Shown: positions 1 through 12,487, numbered from the stretch's first letter. The stretch: DNA of 64,000 nt from Drosophila miranda (GCF_003369915.1 NC_046677.1:14136001-14200000), one strand, 5' to 3'. Translations and numbers: made by a program. The notes: generated by a model from the letters alone, not told the origin.

Positions 1-100
1 ACGTGTTGCCGGAAGTTCTGATGCTCTTTTCGCAGAGCTGACATTGCGCCGTGTTGTTGTCTAACTTATCATAATATTTCCATACTTTACTACGCGCCAT
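1..100 (-). CDS. BED-type zinc finger protein, N-terminal fragment (cut by window edge)
   Basis: The start codon is at 98-100 on the minus strand and the frame stays open to base 1, giving 33 residues before the window ends. The peptide starts MARSKVWKYYDKL and continues with a C-x2-C pair (QCQLCEK). This is the first half of a BED zinc finger: aromatic residues before the first cysteine pair, with the H-x3-5-H/C half expected beyond the edge. BED fingers bind DNA and occur in host chromatin proteins and in hAT transposases, and the fragment cannot tell these apart. The promoter-like block just upstream favours an expressed gene. Confidence 0.6.
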   Translation of the reverse strand, partial: MARSKVWKYYDKLDNNTAQCQLCEKSIRTSGNT

Positions 101-204
101 GGCCGTGGATACGGCTCCAGCAGCTTGACGTTATTTTTATTTTGTTTTTGTATTTGACTGCCGCTTAATGTGACTGACCCTCAGAAATATACCTCATTGA
201 ATTC

Positions 205-280
205 GTCAGTATATTTACGGTATATTTGTAAAATGAAACGGTATAGTTTGGTATATTTCTGAGGGTCGGACGGTATATTT
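205..280. promoter_or_regulatory. Core promoter block with repeated Ohler motif 6 (KTYRGTATWTTT)
   Basis: Exact matches to KTYRGTATWTTT lie at 205-216 and 247-258, a one-mismatch copy ends at 280, and a further GGTATATTT lies near 219-227. A reverse-oriented AAATATACC is at 185-193. The cluster is about 100-180 bases upstream of the BED-finger start codon. Motif 6 is one of the TATA-less core promoter elements of Drosophila housekeeping genes. Which strand it drives is not decided by the sequence; the BED gene is the only coding start nearby. Confidence 0.55.
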
Positions 281-300
281 AGCTAGATTTGGCTTATTTT

Positions 301-712
301 AAAACCAAATATGTATCATAATTGATATGATATGCTTATAGCTTGAAATATAGCTTTTTTCAAATTTCATTTACTTTTTTTGGCATACAAAATTTGTTTT
401 TTGATTGTAATATTTGTTAATTTTTATCGAGAAATCGTATTTTGTTATATCACCCAATTTTTTGTATAAATGTATGGTAATATGAGCACTTGGCCATAGC
501 ATAATGAAGTGGATAAAATCATGTCATTACTTTAATTACAAATTCAAAAACATATATCAATATAATACAGTTATCTATTATTTTGATGAGTTTTTTTGGT
601 TAGCTTATTTTTAAGATTTTTGTAATTTACCTGTTGTGTAGGGCAGTTTGATTCAAGCTCCCTGAAAGAGGAGAGCATTTCGAGATGTCGTTAAAAAAGA
701 CTTGCGTGCTGT
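301..712. other. AT-rich intergenic DNA, nothing recognised
   Basis: The stretch between the promoter block and the hAT-type element is AT-rich. I see no coding frame, repeat unit or RNA gene in it. Confidence 0.5.
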
Positions 713-720
713 CTGCCACC

Positions 721-1152
721 TAGTGTTGGGTAAACATTGCTCATTTTGGGCAACATGTTCACTTGTTCTTTTTTAGTAACTGAGTCAACTCACTCATATT
801 GCTCACTTGTTCACCTAGATTGCTCAGTTGCTCACTTTCTCAGTTGCTTACTTGCTCACTGTTCACGCACAGATCACTAAGCACCACAGATTTTGACACA
901 AAAAAAATAGGTTACATTTCAATTTTAATCAAACATTTAAAACTAAAAAAAAAAATTGCAATGATTCCAAATTTCACTATTCTTTCGAAGTATCGAATAT
1001 ACTTCGAATTAGCGACATACTGAATTTTCAAAAGAATAAACAGTTTTGCCGGTAATTGAGCAAAAAAGAACAGTTTGGAAGGAACATGTTCAGTTGCTCA
1101 CTTAAGTAAACAACTCTTTTTTGTTCACTCACTCATGAGCAACACAACACTA
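721..1152. mobile_element. Non-autonomous hAT-type element (MITE), 432 bp
   Basis: Terminal inverted repeats begin TAGTGTTGGG on the left and, read from the other strand, TAGTGTTGTG on the right. Directly outside are ctgccacc (713-720) and ctgccgcc (1153-1160), an 8 bp target duplication with one mismatch. The 8 bp length and the TAG-start termini fit hAT transposons. Inside both ends are many degenerate subterminal copies of TTGCTCACT/TTGTTCACT, as hAT transposase binding sites often are. There is no transposase frame, so it must have been moved in trans. Confidence 0.75.
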
Positions 1153-1160
1153 CTGCCGCC

Positions 1161-2122
1161 GCACATAGCTGGCGGAATCCCAAAGATAACTCCCGCGGAA
1201 TTCCGTTTTGCTGATTTTTTTATGTTTCTATCCCTTATATTTTTTAATATTATTACTATGCGTACTATGAGTACTATCCCAATGATAAAGACTACATGTA
1301 TTTTTTTTTAAACCAGTATTGACGAAAATATATGATTTGTTTAAAAATTTAACCCAATCACACTTGTTTTTTTTTTAAATAATTTACTCTGATTTAATCT
1401 GTTGGTATAAGCGGTTTCGACTGCAACTTTAATCAATAATGTCTTTAAAAGATGTAAGTCGTACGAGTGTAAATAGATGTGCTTTATTTTTACCGATTAA
1501 AGTCAATATCTTTGATATATGTATGTATGCAAGTGGGTAAGTCTTCAAATTATGTAAATATTTTAAGTAGAAATTCCGAGAGGCACGACAGCCGCTGAGC
1601 TCAAGTTACTGTCTAAGGGATTAGCCTAAAATTCATTGGACCTCGTACTCACAGAGTACATACAAGGGTTTACTTTACTTTATTCGTGGAACAGAAGGGA
1701 ATCCTTCCATAGCTTGGTCGATATGAACACTCGGACCATACCATCACGAACAAACGGGTGGGATTTTGTGTATGAGATATCTACAGATGTGCATACGTCG
1801 CAATTGGATGAGTTTTTGTCTCTTGACTGAAACAAGTTTCAGACTACTTTCCTCCCGCAGAGACAGGGCAGAAAGAAGGTGGGTTTTATAACCTCTATTC
1901 GGAGCCACGTAAATCGAGTTCAAGAACCTCACCTAAATGCGGTGAAGTACCGGATCATAATTACTTTTTTGGTTATCCAAATGACGGCCTATGCCAGGGA
2001 AAAGTGAGCAAACTTACAGATTCGCTCTCTGCACGAGAGACAGAGCAGAAAAGAGTTGGGTTTTACCCCACTTTAATCCTGTGTGGACTCCACTAAGTAC
2101 CGTACAGTGCCGAGCACATGTG
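1161..2122. other. Repeat-like non-coding sequence
   Basis: No convincing gene. Two blocks resemble each other loosely: one near 1858-1915 (gagacagggcagaaag, gggttttataacc) and one near 2037-2095 (gagacagagcagaaaag, gggttttacccc). This suggests decayed repeat sequence next to the large inverted repeat. Confidence 0.35.
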
Positions 2123-2375
2123 GATACATGTTCATCACTTTTCAGTTTAAACGCCTCTAAAATCTTAAAAAATGCATCAATCTTTGTGATTTTTTTTCAT
2201 AGATTCTTTAATGTAGTGAGAATGAAAAAAGACAATAATTCAATCTCTTTGAATTTGAATTTAAATTATTGTCTTTTTTCATTCTCACTAAATTAAAGAA
2301 TCTATGAAAAAAAAATCACAAGGCATTTTTAAAGATTTTACAGGCGTTTAAACTGAAAAGTGATGAACATGTATC
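2123..2375. repeat. 253 bp near-perfect inverted repeat (foldback or hairpin)
   Basis: The left arm 2123-2240 (gatacatgttcatcac...) pairs with the right arm 2264-2375 (...gtgatgaacatgtatc) around a 23-base loop. The arms differ by a few substitutions and one gap of about 6-8 bases near 2175-2186. It could be a short foldback element or MITE, or a locus making a long hairpin RNA. I found no clear target-site duplication. It ends about 120 bp beyond the ABCA stop codon, so it may lie in or near that 3' UTR. Confidence 0.75.
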
Positions 2376-2496
2376 GGGTATTGTTAGTGGTCTTGTTCTG
2401 GCTAAACAATTGAAGAATAATGTCAGGGAGAAGTAAGCGAAGCCCTTCCCAACAGCAGTCTTGTGCTCAGTGCCTGTGCCTGCCTTTAGCCCCGAA

Positions 2497-5400
2497 TCAA
2501 ACAAAGTCGGACGCGTCAGGGTTGTGTTGGACTGGGGAGTTGCGCGACGATGTTTGCGATGAGGGTGGGGTCTTCGATTTTTTGTCGAATTTGAGGAAAA
2601 TATCTTCCAAAGTGCACTCATTCAGCGAGTAGTCCGCCACGATGTGGCCCAATCTGTCGGTCAGATTGTCCTCGGTTATCCTAAAAACCCTCGACCAATA
2701 GACCAAGTTCTCCTGGGTGCTTACAAAGTAGGTTAGGGTTCCGGCATGATTCTCGCGCAACTCCAGACCATCGAACTGCGCCTTCAGAGTATTTGTGATG
2801 GTGTCCACGTTCTGCTCCGTTTCCGTGTCTTGTTTCATCTTAAGTTTTATGGTGAAGCCGCTCAGTCTCTTCAAGGCGCAGATGTTATTCAGGCACTTGA
2901 ATTTCCCATTGGCCATGATGGCCAGGCGATTACACAGCTCCTCACACTCGTCCATGCTGGAAATCAAAATTATATGTAATTGAAAATTGATTTAATCCAA
3001 ATTCTCAGCCGTTTCCTACCTGTGTGAAGTAAGCACCACAGTGCGCTCCTGGCCCTGAAAGTCCTTGATGCACTCCCACAGAAAGCGTCTGGAAATGGGA
3101 TCCACGCCAGTCGTGGGCTCGTCTAGGAGAACCAGTGTCGGGGCCCCGATCATCGCCATGGCAGCCATCAGTTTGCGCTTCGTCCCCCCCGAATAATGTC
3201 GCACCTGGACCTGCTGATACTTGGTCAGGTGCATCTTTTCGAGCCAGTATTTCACGTTTTCCGTCACGCTACTCGGTCCCTCGCTGGTGGTGCTCAGTCC
3301 CCGCAGGAGGGCCATATAGTGGAGACATTGTTCGGCGGTCATAAACTTATTCAGGGCATCGTACTGGGGGCAGTAGCCGAAACGATGGCGATAGCCTACT
3401 TCGTCCTTTCGAATATCGATGCCATCGATTCGTATGCTCCCTCCGTCCAGAGGCAGATTGGCGGCAATCATTTCGAATGTGCTCGTCTTTCCGGCTCCAT
3501 TGATGCCTAAGAGGCCAAAGCATTCGCCTCTAGAGGCGGCAAAGCTGATTCCATCCACAACCACTTTCTTGTGGTACCGCTTGCGCACTTTGCTGACGAT
3601 CAAGGGAAACTCCTGCGTCGGATCGACCATGAGCGCCTCCACTCGACGCTCTTCCTTGGCACAGTCGTCAACGACCGTGAGCTGGGTGCTAGATCTGGTG
3701 CCCGTCGAGCTGTTCTTCTTCAAGGTGACCAGGCACCTGTTCATCCAGATGGCATCGTGAACCCGTTGGCGGAGGTACTTGTGCTCCAAAACGATGGTGA
3801 AGAATGAAAAGACCAGCACGCAGACGGCCATGGCATAGACAAAGAACGTATCCGTCGAAAGCAAATGGGCGGCGGGTACAGAGCGTCGGTTAGCAATGAA
3901 ATTCTCATTGATGATGCGCAGCTGGTGGTTCAGATTGAAGTCGGGCAGGAAGCAGAGGAAGGCTATCTTCGTCTCGTGCAGTTTTATGGACTGCGCATTG
4001 TTGGAGGTGATCAGAGGAGCAATTGCTGGAAGGGCACATAAATAGTATTCAGATCAGGGGGATGGGAGGGAGCTAAGGAGGGCTAATATTACCGGACACA
4101 ATCAGCATCAGCAGCAGGTAGGTGGATATCGTCGATATGGACTTGAAGTTATTGGCCAGCGAGTACAGAATGGGCAGGTAGCTGCAGCCGTAGAAGAATA
4201 AGCTCATCACAATGATTCTCAGTTCTGAGGTGGAGTAGAGCTCCGAAGGCATCAGCCAGTTCTGAAGCACAAAAAGCGCCACACAGAGGAGGACCAGCAG
4301 CAGGACGTCGAACACAAAGGTGGAAAGCCAGAAGGTGTAGCGCGACATGGTCTGCAGCTGGCGGAAGCCGTTGTCGTGCTCTCGGAAGGGTAGCGAAATG
4401 AAGTAGAACATTGAGAAGAACATTCCCACGGACACGATCACCACATAGTACTCCAATCGCGTGGGACTAATGTCGCTGATGAAGCGTCGAACCGGCACAT
4501 ACGTGGTCTCAATGTCCGACTCTGGGCTGACCATCTTCAGCATGCTGGAGTCCAGAAAGTTGATCAGCTCCACTGAGCTGTGGTAGCGATTGCCCGCGTA
4601 AAAGATTTCTATCTGCGGAGTTCCTCCAGTGTCCCGGCCCCCGCCGTACATGTCGATAGCGCCCACCACCTGTTCCAGGAAATCCGCCAAGTTGTCGCGT
4701 TGCAATTCGAGGAGCTCTGCAAAATAATGCACATGTAATAATAAACTCATTTAAAATCATGAAACCAGCGCGACTTTCAATCGAAAGGCAACAAAGCTCC
4801 TGAAAATCGTAAAATTCCACGATCTTCCTGTAAAAGCATCAGAACACAAAACCCTTAACTCCTCAGAAGTTGTCATCTACTCCATCGATTTCCACAACAT
4901 CGATATAGAAGTCATCAAAAACGAACTCAAAACACAAAAGGTCATCGACGACACCAAAATTCTCAAACTCAAAGACGGCTAGCTTCAAGAAACCGGACTT
5001 ATCATCCTCACATTCGACACACCAACACTGCCCCAGCATATTATGATACGATACGAACGAGTAAACGTTCGTCCTCAACCACGCCCCCTCAAATGCAATA
5101 ATTGCCAACTAAATACTGCAAAACCACCAAAATCTGCAAAAGCTGCTCTGAAGTGCACCCCGCGGACGACGATTTATGCTCGAAGCCGAAATTCTGCAGC
5201 AACTGCAACAACAACACCAACATCCAAAATAACTACAGCCCACTAGACCCCAAAGGCCCTGAATTTATAAAGCAAAAAGAGAGCCATAATCAAATCATCA
5301 GAGAAAGTGGACTTCATAACTGAAAAAAAAAAAATATAATATATATTTTTAACGCAACACACACCAATGCACAATACGCCGAGATAGCTGCATATCACCA

Positions 5401-8400
5401 ACAACCAAAACCACGAACCATTCCCAACCATCCTTCATCATGACACAACAAAAAAGGCTAACTACTAACTTCGCAGACATCTCAGACTCAAACCCACACC
5501 TAACCAAACCAACCCAGCAACCCACCCAAGAAGAAATGGGTTTCGAGGAAATTAAGAAAACCAAAAACACCAAAATTATCCCAGATACTGTGATATCACC
5601 ACTGGGAACACCACATAACCACATTAATGCATTTGGAGGCACAGCCATCCTCATACACAACTCCATATCCCACACCCAAATCCCTATCAACTCCGACTTT
5701 GACGCAGTAGGTGTCAACATCAAATCCAAATCCAAAGTCAACATCATATCCTACATCTCCCCAAACAAACCCTTCAATGCCCTCAACCTACACAAGGTCC
5801 TAACCCTAACCACAAACGACTCCACGCTTGTACTAGAAGACTTTAACAGCTGGCACCCCTACTGGGGCTCACATAAGGCTAACCTAAGAGGGAAAACCTT
5901 AGACTCTTTGCTGTACCATTCCAATTATATTTTCTTAAACGATAAATCCCCCAAGCACTCCTCAACACATAAAACATTCACCCACATTGATCTCTCCCTA
6001 GCATCAGAAACTATTGCCCCAGAGCTTCTCTGGGAAGTAATAGACGACCGTAAAAAAACCGTCCTTCAAACTAAAAGGTTCTGACTGCGATCTTCATCAA
6101 AAACTCATCCATAAATTCAACTCCACTACCCAAACAAGCGACAACGTTAACAGGGAAAACGCACTAATTAAAAAAATTATAATCTTTCCATCCCTCAAAA
6201 CAACACTTTCTCCCTCCCCCGTTCCGTTCCCTGGTGGAAAAAAAGGCTAACAGTCCTTAAAAGAGAAAAAGTCACTAAATGGAAAAAACTCAAACGGGAC
6301 ATAAATAACACCACCAACATAGAATTTAAAATAGCAATCAGGGAAGCCAAACGGAAATCGATCCTTGAGTTCACCTCCCAAATACACCCTAACTCATAGG
6401 CATCCACAACATGGTCTAATATCAGACGGCTGTGCAGAGTCTACCCAGTTAAAAATATACACAATATCTATAACCCCCACACCCAATCAGACACAATAAA
6501 CCAAACCGAAATAGCCAACTCCTTCGCCTAAACTATACCCCAACTCCATCAGCACTAGAAATCGAAAAGGAAATTTCCCTTATAGAATTCTCATCAGCAC
6601 TGTACTCCCTAAAAGGAAAAGCCCTCCGTCTCGACCACATCTCCTACTTAATCTTAAAAAACGCACACCCACACCCTTAAAACCACTTTAACATACATCC
6701 CACAATCGCTCAAACTCAGCCTAGTCCTTCCGATTCTAAAACCACAAACAGACATAAAATCCTACAGACCCATATCACTTAATTATTGCATATAATTATT
6801 ATTATGGTGTTTTGTTTTGAATAACCAACTATTCCACAACAGCCAACTAGGTTTTAAAAGAGGCAAATCGGTACTAGATAGTCTACTCTACGTAGACCAC
6901 CTAGCCACCAGAGCCATTGCCCTAAGAAAAAATCGAACCTTAATCTCCCTTGACTTCACCAAAGCATTCGACAAAATAGGTATCAACTCTATCGTCCAGC
7001 AAATAAAAAAAAAATGTAAAATAGGTCCACGCATGTTACAATACGTCATAAACTTAATGTCAAAGAGGAAAATCCTCGTGAAAAGTGGCCGAACCTCTCG
7101 AGTACCTTCCCACTTCCCAACGGCATACCCCAAGACTTCCTCATCTCAGTTATCCTTTTTCTAATACGAGTAGCGTACAACCCACCCACCGAAATCGTAT
7201 CCCTTCACAGTTCAAAACAGCTCACTCAGGCTACTAGGCATCACACTCAACTCCAGATACAACTGGAATTCTCATATCAATAATCTCAAAATAGACCTTG
7301 CCAAGCCACTGGGCATTATCAAACACCTCTCGTCCTTAAAATACAACTGCCGCACCTCATCACTTGTAAAAATCACCAAATCTCTAATCATATCCAAAGT
7401 AAACTTCCGCCTCCCCATATATGGTTACTCACCTAAAAACCAGCTTAACCACCAGCTTAAAACTACGATTAATGCAGCAACAAGAGCCGCCCTGGGTGCA
7501 TTTCGCACACCCACCCACTAACAACCTTCTATCCGAGGTCAACTTACACCTTGGAACACAAGCGAGACTTTCTAACTGGGAAAATATTTAAAAACCTCAT
7601 CCACGCTAAAGACACCCCATAAACACCCTCCAAAAAAACCTAAAAAAGACTGCTTAGCACGATAGACAGAGCCAAACAAATATCCCAGAATAACCTCATA
7701 CCAACCCTACCAACAAAAACGCAAAAATAATCCTCAACTATCTAGATCATTCTAAAATCCTTCACTACATATAACCGCATATACAATCATCCCTGAACAT
7801 ATGCAAATACATAAATAGTTTAATAGACTAAAATACTCTAGTGAGCTTAACGCCTCAGTAGCTATAGCCCCATACTTTGTTAATACTTAGTTTTAACTAT
7901 TTATTAGCTTTATATAGAGAGAAGTTCGACACTCTTTCGGCGAATAAGAGGAGCGCAGGCGCAAGCGCAGGGCGAACGATGGATCACGACGCGTTGCAAT
8001 TCGAAACACGATCTGTCGACGAATGGGTAAAAAAGGCAGTACACGGCGCAGCCTTCGGTGTTTCCGGGGTGTTCCGATTGCGGACACAGCCGGGTGTCCG
8101 ATACTCACTTACTTTAAATCAAGCAAAAATCAAATATTGTTAATTATCGCGAGTTCTCACCATTTTTCACACTGTTTCCGCGTAGCTGCAACGTTTTGGC
8201 CGTGAGTCCACTAAGTTCGATCTGCTGCCGCAGCTGTTGCTCAACCTGAGCATGATGGCCCGTCGGATTGTATATATAAACTACTCCAGAGCCCATCTGA
8301 CTGAGCTTGAGCGGTAGGGCCGCCTCATTCTTCACAACAGACATGGCGTGCATAGCGAGAATGGCTCCAGAGACGCACACAACGGGAAGGGACAGCTGGT

Positions 8401-11400
8401 AAAGATAAGGAGAAACCCAGTTAATCGGTTACAATAAAATTTCCAGTTCGGTTGTGTGCGTAGATAACTGGAACGACTGCGCTGATGATAGGGGCATTTC
8501 ATACCATTATGACAGCATATAACCACTCGTTGGCAAGGAACGTCCACTTCTTGTAGAACACCGCCAGCCACAGCTGCCACGTGCTGGGCGGAGTGTGCTG
8601 GCTGGGTAGTCGCTTGTAGAGCGCGGTCAGCAGGGGCGCATCGTTCCGAGAGCCGTCTGGAGTGTCCACCTGATCCTGCTCTCCCGCACATCTTAAAGGC
8701 AAATAAAAGTTAAGGGCTATCCAGGGATAACTAAAACTCTAACCAACCTTAGAAAAACATCTTCTAGTGAAGTATCCGTCATAGAAATGGTACTTATATT
8801 CAGCTCACTTGTCTTCGACTCCAGTTTGAGCAGCATTTCCGAGAAACACATCTTGTACGCATACGGCAGGCAAATGTAGACAGTGGGCTTCACCACATTC
8901 TAAGGGAAGTTCAAGGAAAATCAATGCACACGCTGGATAGAGGGCGCATCGAAGTGGAGTCTTACCAGCACGCGGGCAGTCGGAACGTAATCGAGTATAA
9001 TTTTCATTATATCAGGTTGGCGGAATGTGAAATCGGTGACTTCCAGCTTTAGGCGGTACCCGATGCCCAATCTACGCTTCAGTTCCAGAGGGGAGCCAGT
9101 GCTCTGCAGCTTTCCGTTGGCCAAGATGCAGATGGTGTCACCCAGCACTTCGGCCTCCTCCATGTAGTGGGTGGTGACCAGAATGGCCTTCTCCTTGCGC
9201 AGATTCAACAGGATGTCCCACAACTGGCGTCGGGACTCGATGTCCAGTCCAGACGAGGGCTCGTCCAGAATCACAATTCTGAGCAGCGGACAAGAACACT
9301 TTAAGTTCGGTTTTCTAGAATTCTACGAGTATCACTTACTTTGTGTTTCCTGCAATGGCAATGCCCAGCGACAGGCGCCTCTTCATTCCCCCTGACAAAT
9401 TGCGCCCATACTCGTCGCGTTTCTCTTCGAGGCCCAGTTTTTTTAGCTTGGTATCAGCCCAAAGACACGCATCCGAGCGGCGTGACCCGCGCAGCTGGGC
9501 AAAGAACTCCAAATGCTGATGACACGTCATGTAGCTCATAAAAACACTGTGCTGGGGACAGAACCCAATCAGGTGGCGATACGAGGCCACATCGCGCTCG
9601 CTACAGACAACAATCTTGCCCGCATCCTTCGGGACCAGACCTAAACAATGCCAAAAGGAAGATCAATATGGAACCTGATAAGGGGCAGATGGTGAATCAA
9701 AGATCGAACCCATAATCATGTTCATCATCGTTGTCTTTCCGGCTCCGTTGTGGCCCAAGAGAACAGTGATCTCCTTGTTGTTAATCGTCATATTTAGATT
9801 GTCTGAAATAAGCGTTTCGCGTTTACTTGTCTGGAACTTCTTGCACAGTTCCGATATGATGATGGCATGGGTTCCGCGCGGTGCAGTTGTGTACTCGTTG
9901 CGTTGTCGCTTCTTGTACGTATTGGGCTGGAATTAGGGGGAATGAAGTTATCCTTTTAATGATAAGATATGCCACAATTACATCCAGGAAGAACAGAAAA
10001 GGACGCTTGAGTCCCCCAGGACCGGGGAAAACACAGGTCATATAGTTGTAAAGCAGAGCGTAGAGGATGGATTGAGCAATGAGTGAACAGTAGATCCAGA
10101 ACATGCGGGTGGAGTCATCTTTGATCTCACGGAAAAGGTCCGCTGCCCCAAAGTGGCGATCTGTGAAAGAATAATAGAGCAGAATGTGAGGAATGAAAGC
10201 TCAAGCGAAGGCTGCCGCTGCTGCAGATGCCTACGTTTGTTGGAGAAGGTCTGGAACACATCCAAGCCCTCAAGGAAGGCATTGGTGCTAAACAGGAAAA
10301 AGGCCAAAGAGGTGACCCAGCTGCGGACAAAACTGAACACGTAGGGAATAATCAGCATCACCAGGCCGCCAATTTTCGCGTAGAAAACTGAAAATGATAA
10401 TGGAGAAGACGGATGCAAGGAGTATTCTGTGGGATTTATCGGAGGGCAGTCCTTACCTGAGTGAAAGCACACTGAGATTAAGTACGCGTATGACATAGTG
10501 GCCAATATGTAAAGCAGATACAAGACAGCGATGTAAGCGAAGCCAATCAGGCCCAGAGCCTCGTAAAAGTAGGCGGCGGTAAGGACAAATAGAAGGAGCG
10601 CTGCATAGCAGATAAATCGAATGAAAAAGAAGGTGAGGCCATTCAGGAAACTCATTGGAGTGACTAGATTTAGAAACTCCTTGAGTCCGTTCTGTTTTTC
10701 CTCCACAAAAGGGACAACAAAAGTGCTCAGCAGGACGACATTGAAGAGGATGCTGCATAGTGTGCCAAAGTAGGTCAGACGATGGCTGTCCATGCTGCTA
10801 ACCTCCAGGTTGGGCATGGTACTAAGCAGGAGCTCATAGTTGGGGTTTAGTTCCTGATACTTCATATACTGGCGGTCCAGTATGTGCTGCAGCGTCAGAA
10901 AACCCGCCCGTATGTAGTCGTCGTCATCTGAAAGAGGGCATGACAAAGAGGAGAGTTCGTTAAACCATCTAAAAAAAATAAAAACTCGGAAAACAACGTA
11001 CGCACCCTTCTGATGATTTATCTCTTCATCGTTCACGAATCGTTTCTTGGGCGAAATTCGCATTTGATTTGAGCTCAGACTATACACGAGCCGGCCAACA
11101 GAGCCCCGGTTGGGCACTTGATTAAAGTTGATTGCGAAACAGTTGCCCAGGCAGTTCTGTTCCATGTCCAGCTGCATATCGGAGCTAATGTTGTAGATAC
11201 GGAAACCTGCGGGGCAAAATTGTGTGTATTCCGGACCGGCGGATGCCTTCAAAAATTAAGAGAGACTCACGCTCTGCAGGGATCTCCAGCTCCTGTCGCA
11301 CCATGTCCATAATATCATCGACATTGTTAGTGCTGGGTGCAAAATATATATAGTCCAGGTCGTTTGCAGGGAAGTAAAGTTGTTTCAGTACAACCTAAAC

Positions 11401-11650
11401 AAAGTAATCAATTAATAATCAATAAAAGCTGAATGCGAGTGTGGACACCCTTATCTAAACTACTCACGTAGTCTTTTGGTTCGAACTCCTCCAAGTTGTG
11501 CTTCACAGGTCTAACCGACCAGTGCAAATATCCACATAGCACTGCCGCAGACCCAATAAAGATACACAGTAAGGGTACCAAATTGAATCGCAAATATAGA
11601 AAGTTTTTACGGAGAAACACGAAGAACAATGGGCTGCCCCTGCAAGCCAT
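2497..11650 (-). CDS. Full-length ABC transporter, subfamily A (ABCA), 15 coding exons, about 1601 aa
   Basis: Coding exons, 5' to 3': 11650-11468, 11394-11271, 11206-11006, 10927-10457, 10387-10235, 10160-9982, 9926-9710, 9640-9340, 9278-8966, 8899-8748, 8691-8505, 8395-8161, 4716-4093, 4025-3020, 2956-2497; the frame is continuous. Order is membrane domain 1, nucleotide-binding domain 1, membrane domain 2, nucleotide-binding domain 2. NBD1 has Walker A GHNGAGKTT (about residue 493), signature LSGGMKRR and Walker B ILDEPSSGLD. NBD2 has GINGAGKTS (about 1286), YSGGTKRK and LLDEPTTGVD followed by the switch histidine in LTSHS. Both ATP sites look intact. ABCA proteins move or flip lipids; the substrate here is unknown. 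The start ATG opens a short cytosolic tail and the first membrane segment. On 2L of D. melanogaster the ABCA gene I recall is CG31731; orthology is likely but not shown. Intron 12 (4717-8160) carries a LINE, and the intron 10 donor is the weak GTTGGT. Confidence 0.9.
4820..7720 (+). mobile_element. Defective non-LTR retrotransposon, I-element clade, in ABCA intron 12
   Basis: Fragments run in order on the plus strand. An ORF1 part at about 4860-5320 carries CCHC-type zinc knuckles (CKSCSEVHP, CSKPKFCSNC). An endonuclease part at 5440-6050 includes EDFNSWHPYWGS and RGKTLDSL. Reverse transcriptase pieces at 6817-7120 include QLGFKRGKSVLDSLLYVDHL and LISLDFTKAFDKIG, with a 3' remainder to about 7700 (WNSHINNL, SSLKYNCRTSSL). 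Stops and frameshifts separate the pieces, and the active-site YADD part is gone. The phrases fit the I-factor lineage as I remember it. It is antisense to the host gene. Confidence 0.75.
7870..8160. other. Unassigned GC-rich segment in ABCA intron 12
   Basis: After the LINE the base composition changes sharply. A GC-rich block at about 7920-8100 is followed by an AT-rich stretch up to exon 12. A minus-strand frame of about 70 codons exists, rich in Arg, but it has no family signature. It may be another TE fragment. I do not call a gene. Confidence 0.3.
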
Positions 11651-11930
11651 TGTGGGTGTCAATGGGCGGCGCCAACTTTATTACAAACTTATCGTTAATT
11701 GTGATTCCTCCCTCTTTAACCACTTAACTACCATTACATATATGTAGCGGGTGTTTCAACAAATTCTTATACAAAAAATGTGTAATATAAGCAAAACTTA
11801 GTCATCGCACAACAAAAAAAAGAACTATTAGAGATAGGGAAAAAAGATAGCAAAAACATCGGAAAACATCAGTAAACATCGATATGCTCAATGCATCCGG
11901 CTGGCCGCGCGATAGCGAGCCCAGCTGAAA
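11430..11930 (-). repeat. Duplicated unit, copy 1: functional ABCA exon 1 plus promoter
   Basis: This copy holds the working first coding exon (11468-11650), its donor at 11467-11466, and about 280 bp of upstream sequence. The upstream part includes repeated acatcggaaaacatc and an ATCGAT near 11880, followed by tgcatccggctggcc. Copies 2 and 3 of the unit lie further upstream. Confidence 0.8.
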
Positions 11931-12487
11931 TTCAAATTCAAATTTACTTAACAGATGCGGTCAAAAGCAATAAAATTTATTTATTTATAAATAAATCATA
12001 GCTCGCAAACAACGGTCAACACTTTTTCCCTTTGCTGTCTCGTCACTGCCAAAACAGAAAAAGACCACGCAGACACGGTCTCTCACTAAGCAGAACACTT
12101 TTTGTCTCTTCGCTTGTGTTATGTGTTTCGTGTTTTCGGTTGAGCCCGACACACGATCGTGTCTCACAATAACAACTTAGAGAGACACTTTGGTGAAGCG
12201 CTCACAGCAAAAGCGTCTTTAGATGAGCAGAACCAAAGTGTCTGAGTAAAGTGTTTTTAGTTTTTTTTCGTGTATATGTATGTTTATTTATTCATGTTTT
12301 CCGCATCTGTTGGGCTATTATTAATTTATTTGCAAAATTGGCAAACGAACATTTTCGTTTTGTTTTTCACAATTCATTTTAAGCTCCAATTGTCAAACCG
12401 TATAGAATTCATAAAAATTGATCGTAGCCATAAGCATCACACGTACAAGCACGCATACATACGCAAAAGACGCTTTATTCGTTCACT
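11931..12487. other. Spacer between the two ABCA 5' units
   Basis: AT-rich with agacacg / cactttg / gtctc-type degenerate motifs near 12060-12250. No coding frame of note. It might be an inserted element, but I see no clear ends. Confidence 0.3.

Noticed and set aside
799-1023. A 74-codon frame inside the hAT-type element
   Set aside because: It begins at TTG and is made of subterminal repeats and AT-rich filler; there is no transposase motif.
1-1152. The BED finger as the transposase of the hAT-type element
   Set aside because: Although hAT transposases carry BED fingers, the BED frame lies outside the element's target duplication and has its own promoter block.
10038-11252. A 404-codon open frame on the minus strand that looks like one large exon
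   Set aside because: It runs through three introns with clean GT-AG sites; two of them are multiples of three without stops, and the last shifts the frame so the end of the open frame is not ABCA-like. The spliced model restores family sequence on both sides.
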